Assembly: GCA_020809705.1 (NCBI GenBank)
Contig: CP085827.1
Coordinates: forward strand, 3,906,001-3,970,000
Origin: Calonectria ilicicola
Lineage: Eukaryota; Ascomycota; Sordariomycetes; Hypocreales; Nectriaceae
Length of the DNA: 64,000 nt
Direction: 5' to 3'
Program-made: the position numbers and the translations under genes
Shown: positions 22,898 to 32,169 of the stretch, piece by piece
Position numbering within the stretch: position 1 is the first letter of the stretch
Layout: every line of letters begins with the position of its first letter
The notes under the pieces: generated by a model
Seen by the model: the letters and a program-made list of their open reading frames with translations, nothing else
The model's database searches: none
What the model was told of the DNA's origin: nothing

Positions 22898-23227
22898 TTT
22901 CAAATAGTTTGCTACCACCAAGGTTTACTTTATAAACGGCGTCGCCAAAGCTATCCACATTCACTCGCCCGTGCTTCCTCGGCAGCACCCAAAACCAACA
23001 CATTCCACGCCGACGGCATCTCACGTGTGCATCTCTCGTCTGTCCGCTTTGCTGAGCTCAACCAGATGCTATCTTTGGCCTCGGCGCGCGGCGTTCCCCA
23101 AGCGGCAAGGCGTAGCCCTGAGGGGATCCAATATGATCCATTTGCGATAAACTTTATTGTGTAGAGAGACCCGCCGGGCCGACGAGATGAAGCCAAAGCC
23201 GAGCGGGAAAAAAGGGGGGGGGTGTGT

Positions 23228-23238
23228 GTGGGGTGGAG
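23228..23238 (+). promoter_or_regulatory. paired CreA (SYGGRG) sites
   Basis: GTGGGGTGGAG contains two overlapping matches to the CreA/Cre1 carbon-catabolite repressor consensus 5'-SYGGRG-3': GTGGGG and GTGGAG, in direct orientation. Closely spaced pairs are the form usually found functional in fungal sugar-utilisation promoters. Single hexamers are common by chance; the pairing and the location between a glycosidase and a sugar permease raise the value. Confidence 0.4.
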
Positions 23239-23381
23239 GTGAACCCTTCAATTCGCCTCAACTCTGCGGGCAGACGAGAAACGAGAACCGAAAACCGAGA
23301 CGAAGTAACGACAAGTCCGGGGTTGTGGTGGGCGCTGCCCCGTTCGCTCCCGCTTGTGAGCCTAACTAACTTCCTTCGCGC

Positions 23382-23423
23382 CGGATCTATCCAGCCGCTA
23401 GACGACGGCTCATTTGGCTCCCG
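23382..23423. promoter_or_regulatory. inverted CGG/CCG elements
   Basis: CGG-N10-CCG at 23382-23397 is followed by CGG-N12-CCG at 23406-23423. Everted or inverted CGG triplets with fixed spacing are the binding format of dimeric Zn2Cys6 proteins, and such a gene lies in the same module. The match is short and may be chance. Confidence 0.3.
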
Positions 23424-23569
23424 TCAATCCTTGCCGCCATTGGAGGAGGCGAATGGCTTTTGAGGACGAGGTCACTGGGAAACTGAAAGCTCAACCTGTG
23501 TGTGTGGCACCGGTACTACTACTACGACAACATTGAGGGTGAGCTGGACAACTTGTGTTGAACGACACC

Positions 23570-25442
23570 ATGCTGAGCATCAAGCACCCTTACGTCTGGC
23601 TGTTTTGCGGCTTTGCTGCCCTGGGGGCATGTCAGTATGGTTACGATGGAGTGTATTTTTCTGGGGTGTCAACTCTCGGTACGTGATCCGAGAGAGAGAG
23701 AAACATAACTATGCAGTCTCAAGGGCATGAATCCTTCATTTCTTTTTTTTTAGAGAGAGAGCCCTCAAGGATTCACATGCACACATACACACACAGGCTT
23801 AAGCTAACGAAATCACTCCACCAAGATGTATTTCTCCGCGACTTTGGCGAACGAAACGAACACGGCGAATACGAAATCTCCCCGGCGGCCCTGTCCATCA
23901 TGACTTCCATGATCAACCTCGGCGAGCTGGTGGGCTCGCTTGCGGCAGCGCCTCTCAACGACGTGTTGGGCCGCAAGGGCGTCTTCATGGCAGGCACCGC
24001 GGCCATCATTGCCGGCACCACGATGCAGCTCGTGACAACGTCGAGTGGAGCGCTCATGACGGCTGGGAGAGCAGTGCTTGGGTTTGGCGTCGGGAACTTT
24101 TCTGCCACTTCGCCGCTGTACATGGGGGTGAGCACTGTCCAAACTTGGCACGCTGCCGACTTTTCCATTAGTTCCAAAAAGAAGGTTGCCCAGAGCCTGC
24201 CGCTAACACGTTGCTTTTTTTTCTCTTGCCAAAGGAAATCGCGCCAGAGGCTCTTCGCGGCCCGCTGCTGATGTGCTGGCAGTTGACCCTGTCCGTGTCT
24301 CAAATTATAGCTGCGGCAGTCAATCGAGGTGTAGTCGACAACGGCACCTCATTCGCCTACCGCTTCCCCATTGGCTTCCAGCTCCTGTTCCCGCTCCTGG
24401 TGCTATGTGGAATCCGCTGGGTGCCCGAGTCCCCGCGCTGGCTGCTCAGCAAGGACCGTCCCGACGATGCCGCACACGCCCTGCGCCGGCTGCACCGCGA
24501 GGACAGGGAGTACGACGTGGTGCCTGTGATGCGCAAGATCGAGGATGATCTCCAGAAGGAGCGCGCGAGCCAAGAGGCCGGAGGGTGGATGCAGCTCGTA
24601 GCTGACCCAATCGAGCGCCGCAAGGTTGTCTACAGCGCTGGGGCCCTTGTTGCGCAGCAAATCAATGGCATACAGTGGTTCTACTACTTTGGAACCGTCT
24701 TCTCCAAGGCCATTGGGCTGAGTGACCCGTTTCTGATGACACTCCTCGTCTTCATTATCCAAGTCTTCGTTGTCTTAGCCGCCGTCCTGTTGGCCAACAA
24801 GTTGCCTCGGCGGCCGCTCCTCATGGCCACGACCGGGATCATGACAGTGTCAATATTCGTGGTGGGATGTCTAGGAATTCCAGGCGGCACGCCAAGCGAG
24901 AAAGTCGGCAAAGTGATTATCAGTTTTGTCATCATCGAGATTGTGGCTTTCAACTTTGCATGGGGCCCCCTGGGCTGGACGATTGTAGGCGCCCGACCTG
25001 GCGAGCCCTCCTCCTCCTCTTTCTCGCAAGAGGCGATCCGTGCCGCGCTGACATGTGCAAACTCTCACAGGCTTCCGAAATGGCGGTCGGTCGAAACCGC
25101 AACAAAATCTACGCCGTGGCCGTGGCCTCATTCTGGGTCACCGTGTGGGTTACTGTCTTCACGCTGCCATACCTCTACTACTCGGCGGGGCTCGGGCCTA
25201 GGACGGGTTTTGTATACACGGGGTTGTGCTTCGTGACGTGGGCGTATGTGTATTTCTGCGTCGGCGAAGTGACGGGACGCAGCATCGAAGAGATTAATGG
25301 CTTTTTTCGTGATGGCATCCCTGCGCGCCGCTGGAAAGATCAGCCGCGGTCAGATCCCATGGAGCCGACAATTTCGGGGGCGAGCAATGAGACAAGCACC
25401 ACTCTCCATGTGCGAGTTGACAGCAAGTCCGGCGATGAATAG
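23570..25442 (+). CDS. MFS sugar transporter (oligosaccharide/hexose:H+ symporter)
   Basis: Four exons: 23570-23678, 23826-24127, 24235-24984, 25071-25442, giving 510 aa. Branch sites GCTAACG, CGCTAACA and GCTGACA precede the acceptors. Spliced sequence restores family blocks: GYDGVYFSGVSTLDVFLRDFG near TM1, LNDVLGRKG in loop 2-3, PESPRWLL at TM6, AQQINGIQWFYYFG in TM7 and WTIASEMAVGRNRNK in TM10-11. The second half of the TM11-12 hairpin and the hydrophilic C-terminal tail are complete. Sequence type is close to maltose/sucrose permeases of filamentous fungi, as I recall them. With the cytosolic GH32 enzyme next door, import of sucrose or a short fructan followed by internal cleavage is the simplest reading. 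Exon 1 is short (36 codons) and intron 1 is long (147 nt). Confidence 0.92.
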
Positions 25443-25641
25443 TTCACGGGCTACCCTTTTGGGCAGTCGAATCATTGTGCGCCAGTGACTAACTGATCCC
25501 TGCAAGTCTGACTTAGGGTTGTATGCGAACTGCTCTCTTAATTCCGGATGGAAACGTTCCGATGCCGTTTGAATTCCGCACTCTACGTACATGAATAATA
25601 CGCCTAAATTAATGTCAAACCATTGTCATTCACCCTTCGCT

Positions 25642-26262
25642 CTATTGCACTCGCAAACCGCCGGCGTTGGGATGACATTTCCCACCACGTCTAACCCAGC
25701 ATGTTGGCCCTTCGAGTCTGTAATGACTCAAGTCTCTCGGCGCCTCTGCCATTTTCTGTCTTGGCGTTCTGGATATTGGTGCCGAAAATTTCCTTGGCAT
25801 GCCCCCGGCTGTGTTCGCCGCAACCATTGTAGCGCCTCGCATCTCTAGCCCCGACTGCCCTGATTCCAGGCTCTTCTCCTGACCAAAGAGCGGTTCCAGC
25901 GGCTCTGGTTCGTAATTCATCCTTGCCTCGCAGCCTTGGAACCCATTCCCGAGAGACCGTCTTGCGAAGTGGTTCGAGAAACCCACACTGCCCATCCAGA
26001 CGTTCCCACTGTGTTTTCTGGTGCAGGGTGAGTAGTCTGGCAGTGGTTCTGTCTTTGAAAGGGTTGGTCCTGCTTTAAGGCGGGCAAGTTGGCTTGGCGT
26101 TGGCCTCGATCGACAAAAGCTCCATCGTTTACCAATTTTACTTTTCTGTTGAGGAATAGGGTAACTTGTAGATCCAGCTGGGTAATACGAATAACGCAAG
26201 TTATGTTGTGGACCGTAACCATAAGGTCCTACCCGAAAGTAGTTTGCTGGAATGTATGCCAT
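25642..26262 (-). CDS. orphan hypothetical protein, 206 aa
   Basis: Uninterrupted frame starting at an ATG with A at -3 (AAAAATGGC). The N-terminal 35 residues are Tyr/Pro/Gly-rich (YFRVGPYGYGPQ..., YPAGSTSYPIPQ), then the protein is basic and polar with no signal peptide or membrane segment. No family is recognised. It lies tail-to-tail with the sugar permease (stop codons 199 bases apart) and upstream of AT-rich DNA. It may be a lineage-specific gene or a chance frame; codon use could not be tested. Confidence 0.4.
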   Translation of the reverse strand: MAYIPANYFRVGPYGYGPQHNLRYSYYPAGSTSYPIPQQKSKIGKRWSFCRSRPTPSQLARLKAGPTLSKTEPLPDYSPCTRKHSGNVWMGSVGFSNHFARRSLGNGFQGCEARMNYEPEPLEPLFGQEKSLESGQSGLEMRGATMVAANTAGGMPRKFSAPISRTPRQKMAEAPRDLSHYRLEGPTCWVRRGGKCHPNAGGLRVQ

Positions 26263-26812
26263 TTTTATGACTTGACAAATATTTCAAACAACTTTGTAAA
26301 TGTTGGATGAATCAACGTGAAATCACCAACTCTTTTATTTGAGTGCTGGCTTCGTATCAGTGCGTTGTTCAACTGAACAGTTGAATAACTTCAGCCTCCT
26401 TCCATTTGTTCCCATGTTATATTACAACCCAACCTTGTTTCTAGGTGCTAAGGACAAAGATAATCCTCATGATTATCCTTGTTATACAATCCCTTTGTTT
26501 TGTTGAACAACCAGTCTCTAATTTAAGACATCGTATCGAATAGTAACTGGGTTCTTTGTTCTATTCATATTGAGTGACCTTTCTCCATGCTGTTGATCAA
26601 AGAAACCTAAAATAGAAATCAAATGGCACGTTGTTTAATTGAGCATTGTAAGCATCGTTTCATATATTATTAGTTGGACACACTACTGGGATTATTGGTA
26701 GTGGTTGTATTTCCAACATTTTGAGTCGTATAGACTACTAAGTAAATGACAATTGCTTCTTATTTTAAGCAGCATTCTTAATATACAGTTAATTCAGAAT
26801 ATTCTCATAATT
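26263..26812. other. AT-rich intergenic
   Basis: 550 bases, clearly more AT-rich than the flanking genes. No gene, tRNA or repeat element seen. It would hold the promoter of the orphan frame and the 3' end of the quinate-permease-like gene. Confidence 0.5.
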
Positions 26813-28847
26813 TCATACACGCTCCTCTACGTGCTCAATGGCTGAAGCCTTGTCGACAGCCCTGGAGATGTCTTGGCTGCTGTCACGGTCGTGAACATAA
26901 CCACTGCAAAGTTATTAGCATCGGCATGGTCAACATTTTGGAACAGGGTAAAACTTACAAGATGACATCCATCTCTTCAAGTGTGCGGCCCTTTGTTTCT
27001 GGGAGGAACACAAACGCCCAGACAGAGGCAATGAGCATCCAGCAGGCGAAGAAGAACCAGGTACCGTAGCCGAACGACTTGAAGATGTAGGGTAGGGCCT
27101 TGGTGATGGCGAATTGGGTGAGCCACTGAACGAGAGCCGCGTAGGTACCAGTCAAGTTTCGCAAAGCACCGGGGAAAATCTCGGCAGAGACGATCCAAGG
27201 AATACCGTTGAGACCAAACGACCAGCTAGAGAGGCTGTTAGTACTGGGATGGAGTGAATTGAATTGCACGGTCTCAAGACTTACAAGACGGAGTAAATCA
27301 TAATCATGGCCGTGGCAGCCTTGCCTCCAGCAGCCGTAGATGGAGAAAGCTCCTTTCCAGCGCTGATGATATCTGCAGGGTGGCCAATCTTGACGTAGGC
27401 GCCAACAAACCACAAGCAGAGGGAGCACATCAAAGAAGAGACAATGGTGGGGTATCGTCGACCCCAAATGTCAATCAATGCACCGTAAAAGATGATGGAT
27501 GCAACGGCTTGAAACTCGTTAATGAATGTGCTTTCAGCGGGGGGGATTTAATTTAGTGCTTACCCTTCACAAGACCGTAAATACCGGTATACAGAGAAAC
27601 ATCGCTAATACCGAGGGAACCGAAAAGAGTGGGGGAGTAGTAGTTGATGGCTGTTACGATTAGATTTGTAATTATTTATTGACGGAGGATTGAGACAAAC
27701 CTGCAGCTCCAGACATATTTTGCAATGCAAAAGAGCAGAATACGAGGAAAACACGATTTCGCATGCCCTTGCGAGACAGCTCAGCGAGAGCACCACGGAA
27801 GTAGGCGATGGGTCCGGTGCCGTATTTGGCAGAAATGGCAGCCTCGTCAGCAAGACGGCTTCGAATCATTTGAAGATCCTCCTGAAGATCTAGATATTAT
27901 GCATAAGCAATTTGAATACACAGTGGCGGTTGTTCAGTCCAAATACTCACAAGTATGGTCGCGGGGAATCATTCGCAGGCTCTCGAGCGCTACAGTTGCT
28001 TCCTCCTCGCGGTTCTTGCGCATCAACCAAAGAGGACTCTCGTGTAAGAAGAAGCCGCCGGCAAGGAGGATTCCAGCCGGGATGATTTGAACGGCCATGG
28101 GCACGCGCCAGCTGTCCGATGAAGTCTGGTCCATGTTCTGGTTGATGCCATAGTTGATCCAGAAACCAACCAGGGAACCGACTTGATAGGCGACTTCGAA
28201 GAGACCAGTGAGAATACCTCGGATCGAGACGATGGAAAGCTCGGCGATGTAACTGGGGACGGTGGCGGTGATGGCACCGCAGGCGATGCCGGTAAGGACA
28301 CGGCCGGCGTCTGCGCAATATCATTAGAAGGCATATCTCATTGGTGAGAGGCGTTGGGGACTTGCATATGTGAGACAATTGGCCAGTTGCGGCCGTCATG
28401 AGAATGGCACCAATGAGGAAGACGACTACATTGGACTGAAGAGCCCACTTGCGGCCAACCTTTTCTGTGACTATTCGCGTCGGGTTAGATGTGGCACAAG
28501 GTTGAAGCTGTCGCGTGACATACTGAGGAAGCAGAATATGGCACCGAAAAACGCGCCGGCCTGGAACGCCGAGGTGATGTTTGAAGAGATATCGGCAGAG
28601 TTGCTGGCGCTAATGTTGAAGTCCGTCTTGAAGCTCTTTCGAGCAATCGTCGTTCCAACAAATGCTGAATCGTAGCCGAAGCTGCATGCGAGTTAGAGAC
28701 AATGGGGCGCCACTGGGGTTTTTGGCTTTTGCCACAAGACGCTTACAGCAAAGAACCTGTGGCAATGATGGACGCCTCAGTATACAATCGCCAGTTGTAC
28801 ACCTCCTTAGGAGTTGGCCGATCCTCGACTGCGCGGAAGCCACCCAT
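26813..28847 (-). CDS. MFS transporter, quinate permease-like
   Basis: Nine exons by phase-consistent splicing: 28847-28747, 28681-28524, 28470-28366, 28310-27951, 27889-27701, 27650-27564, 27507-27285, 27225-26959, 26903-26813, giving 526 aa. The N terminus MGGFRAVEDRPTPKEVYNWR and GYDSAFVGTT in TM1 match the QutD/quinate permease branch of the sugar porter family. Other blocks are ESPLWLMRKNREEEA, LQNMSGAAAINYYSP (TM7), DIWGRRYP and PETKGRTLEEMD. The third intron begins GCAAGT and ends CAG: a GC-AG intron, needed to join SHI to YAGRVLTG. Twelve membrane segments. The substrate may be quinate or another sugar acid or hexose. It lies on the same strand as, and downstream of, an aldolase and a Zn2Cys6 gene. 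Confidence 0.9.
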
Positions 28848-30561
28848 GGCTGCTGAGGGTATATCGAGTCAAATTTGTAACCCAAAACTCGTCGGTGTTT
28901 TTTTTTCCTTGGTGAGGGGACAAAGAGGGGGGCAGGGATCGGGCTTCAGACGATGCAAGAGGATGTATGCATGTGTCGAAAACGGGGAATTGAATGCTTC
29001 GACGGCGATCCTTGCCAGTTCCTGATGCTGCAGCTTGAGGTAGCAGTTTTGTTTTTATACAGCAACTCCGGGAGAATGCGACGAGGCACAGATATTTATC
29101 CCGACACTCGGTGCCAGGTAGGCCCATGAGTCGCCGTCACCCTCCCTCCCCTTCCTTGCGGGGGTTAGTCCCAGCATTGGAGGAATCCGGGGTGTGCGCG
29201 CGTCGTTCGGTTGACAGCGGTCTCGCTTCCAACAAAGCTGCACGACAGGGCCTTGCGAACCGGGGGGAAAAAGGTGTGGGGAGCTTGTGGGGATAAATCT
29301 GGGGGATGGTCTGTCGCAGCGGAGAGGAGTTGGAGAAGTGCCACCCACCAAAACGGTGCAGCAGCAGGTTTGGGGGTGCAGTGACCGGGGCAGCGCGCTC
29401 GCTGCTCACGAGGCTCGGCTCATGGGTTCGGACGCATGACTGAAGAGCGCGCAGGACCGTTTGCGACGGGAGCCGACCATCTTGGCGGCACTTCCGATAC
29501 GCGAGCCGACGCGACGGAGCGAGGCGATTGGAGGCCCGGCGTGTGAGGTGGAGACTGACCAGAGCCGATGCCGCGGAGCATGGAGCATGGGGCGGATGTA
29601 TGCCGTTTAATGGGGAGAGATTGATGATTATCCGATCATCGAAAGATTGAGTAATGAACGAAGCTGGGGCCGTTGCGTCATCATTGATTGAAGCGACGAA
29701 ACTTGGGCTTGCATGTTGGTGTTGCTGCTGATGAATGAGTGAGTGAAGTGGTCAACCACAGTATAGTGTGCTCTCTATGTGGGCTAGGCGTGGCCAAAGT
29801 GCTCAACCTCGACCCCCCTTCTCAGTTCTGAATACATGCATCAAAAACTTAATTAATTAGAAAGATTGATTAGATTTGAGTTGGAAGCTGCATATTTTGG
29901 CAAGGTCTCAATTTAGCCGTCCAACAGAGCGTTTCGTTTGAAGTGTATTCCCCAATGCGGAAATTTCCTATTCCGCCGTAGCTCGCGCAACACCTCCAAC
30001 GGATCATCAGACGACTTCTGCAGGACCAAAGAAAAAGAAAAAGAAAAAAAACGAGCATTGATGCTAGAAGCCCTTTGGTTCATCACATCTCATATGGAGC
30101 CAACTCGAAATATTCCCTTTGGCTACTTGTCTCGGTAAATGTCCGAGTTACTTGACCTGGCCGGCCAAGGATAACTATCTTTGTGTACATCAAGAAAATG
30201 GAAGCACCTTGCCATTGATTCATGGATATTTAGTTTACATTCACTTATTGTATTTTACTAATACTATTGGCATTCCGTTCCACTTGAATTGTTGGTTGAG
30301 TGCCATGCCCTCCGCTATTGCATGCTAAGTTCACAATACTCTACAAGCAAAATAGCAGCTGACATGACAAACTCACATCATCCGCTTCAGCCGCATCATC
30401 TTCACATCCACTAGTTCACCCCCCTGGACCCGGTATTGCGGTAAGTTACAATGCGTGCATGTCATTCATTCCGTATACGTTCGTAGCGCCATCCCCTACC
30501 GGGGCATGCAAGTCTATAGGTACAGAAACAGCCCATCTCATCCACTTCTACCGTGCTAAGC
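28848..30561. other. intergenic, no supported gene
   Basis: 1.7 kb upstream of the quinate-permease-like gene. Bases 28860-29590 are GC-rich with pyrimidine runs on the minus strand, suitable as promoter; 29600-30550 is AT-richer with an A/G run at 30026-30050. No coding potential that I trust. Confidence 0.5.
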
Positions 30562-31590
30562 CTACGCCCCCCTCTTGCTGATACCCTGCTCCGTGACTGA
30601 TAGAGTCTCCACCACCTTGAGGATCCATGCCTGCTTGCTCTCGTCGTCGTACTTGGGGTAAGGCCGTCTGCAGTGACAGCTCTCAAGCGGGTATCCGCGT
30701 AGCTTGGCCACCACCCACTTAGTTCCGTTAATGCCACCCTTGCCGAAGCCCCATTCCATCTGGGCGAGCTTCAGCTGAGCGGCCTCTGCCTCCTGCAGCT
30801 TTCCAGCCTTGTACAAGTCGAAAATCTGCATGCAGACCTTGGGGTACAGGTTGGCAACCCCAGTAATCACACCAGTGCTGCCCACAGACAGAGCGGGGAC
30901 GAGCCAGTCACTCTGGCCAGCCAAAGCTGCAAAGTCCTCGGGCTTGTACTGGGCCGTCACGCGGGCGACCTTGGCAATGCCACCGCAGGTTAGCTTCACA
31001 CCAACAATGTTGGGGTGCTGGCCCAGACGCTCCAGCATCTCTGAGTTGACGTCAAGGCCAGCAACGACGCCGGGGAAGTTGTAAATGAGAACGGGTACAG
31101 GGCTAGCGTCGGCCAGCTCCTCAAAGAATGCCACGATGGCATCCTGGTTCATGGCAAAATGGAAGTAGCTGGGAACGAGAACAAGCACAAAGTCGGCACC
31201 AGCCTCCTTGGCCAGGTGCGTCTCGGCAATGACGTCCCGCGTGCAGTGGCCGGAGGTGCCCATAGTAATGGTCACATCGGGGCGGCCGACTTGAGCCGCA
31301 ATCTCACGAGTGGTTCGCACTAGCTGTGACTTTTCCTCTGCTGACAAGGTAACTGCCTCGCCGTTGGTTCCCGCAATGACAACTACACTCTGTTAGCCAT
31401 CGACGTCTCTCACTGGATGTGCTGTGTGGTACGTACTTCCGTCAAGGCCAGAGCTAATCAAAAACTCAATGTGCTTCTTTTGAAGATCCCAGTCTATCTC
31501 TTGGGTGGCATCATCGCGGAACCAAGTCAGAGAAGGGACATGGATTCCGGGAGGGTAAGCCTTGCCCTTGGTTACAGGAACTGAGCCCAT
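30562..31590 (-). CDS. DHDPS-family aldolase (2-keto-3-deoxy sugar acid aldolase-like)
   Basis: Two exons (31590-31437, 31382-30562; 54-nt intron) giving 324 aa. Splicing at the TAG acceptor restores GLDGIVIAGTNGEAV. Class I aldolase features of the dihydrodipicolinate synthase/N-acetylneuraminate lyase superfamily are present: GTNGE (57-61 area), the catalytic Tyr in LIYNFPG (about 152) and the Schiff-base Lys in VGVKLTCGG (about 181). Fungal members include L-threo-3-deoxyhexulosonate aldolase (GaaC/Lga1, D-galacturonate pathway) and hydroxy-oxoglutarate aldolase-like enzymes; I cannot separate these by eye. True lysine DHDPS is unlikely since fungi make lysine through aminoadipate. It is flanked on the same strand by a Zn2Cys6 regulator upstream and an acid/sugar permease downstream, which suggests a catabolic role. 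Confidence 0.9.
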
Positions 31591-32169
31591 TTTGTCTATA
31601 AATGCTTGATTATGTTGAAAATGATGAAAGGAACACCTTGAGAATGCAACCAGCACTTGGGATTGAGAAACAAAATGTCTGAAAAACTGATGGGAATTGA
31701 GATGAGGAGCTCATGTGGGAACGGCGGCCAAGATATTCCACTGTACTCGTGCCGTGCGCGGAATTGCCCCACGGAGACTCCATCAGCAACTCCATCAAGG
31801 GACTCCGACTACATCATACCACATCCCGAGGCGCCGATGAGGGTATCAATCATGTACAACGCACGGCAACATATTGGTGGCGTTGGCCTTGTGCGGGGGA
31901 AAGTTGGAGAAGGGGGTGAGGAGACCCGATCGGCACGAAGAGAGGGTGTGGGGCGTCGAGCCGAGACATATGCAGGTTGTGCTAGGGTGGGTGTGCTGGC
32001 CAAGTCGCAGCATCGGTGCGCGTCGCTTTGGATCTGAACATGTTGGGCGCGCCACAATTGCAGAATGACTCGTTGCCCTTCAAATAGTACGATTTTGCGT
32101 GTCACCAGACTTGAGGGTAGCTCATAGCCGGGCCGTCGGAGCAGATGACCAAGTATTCAGCTCCGGGGA
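31591..32169. other. intergenic, aldolase promoter
   Basis: 579 bases between the regulator stop codon and the aldolase start. It must carry the aldolase promoter. In-frame sequence upstream of 31590 could add 22 residues from a codon at 31656, but the ATG at 31590 starts a sequence typical for the family. Nothing else seen. Confidence 0.5.

Larger units (their letters stand above)
22773..23569. promoter_or_regulatory. shared divergent promoter, GH32 and sugar permease
   Basis: 797 bases separate the two divergent start codons. The sequence has a palindromic TTTATAAA near 22929-22936 that can serve as TATA box for the GH32 gene, a G-rich tract at 23213-23222, two adjacent CreA-type sites at 23228-23238 and two inverted CGG...CCG elements at 23382-23423. 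The ORFs overlapping it are low-complexity. Co-regulation of the two genes from this region is inference. Confidence 0.55.

Noticed and set aside
31591..31656. 22-residue N-terminal extension of the aldolase
   Set aside because: Not amphipathic-basic enough for a clear presequence (contains several His, Phe and Gln) and the family normally starts near MGSVP; ATG 31590 preferred.
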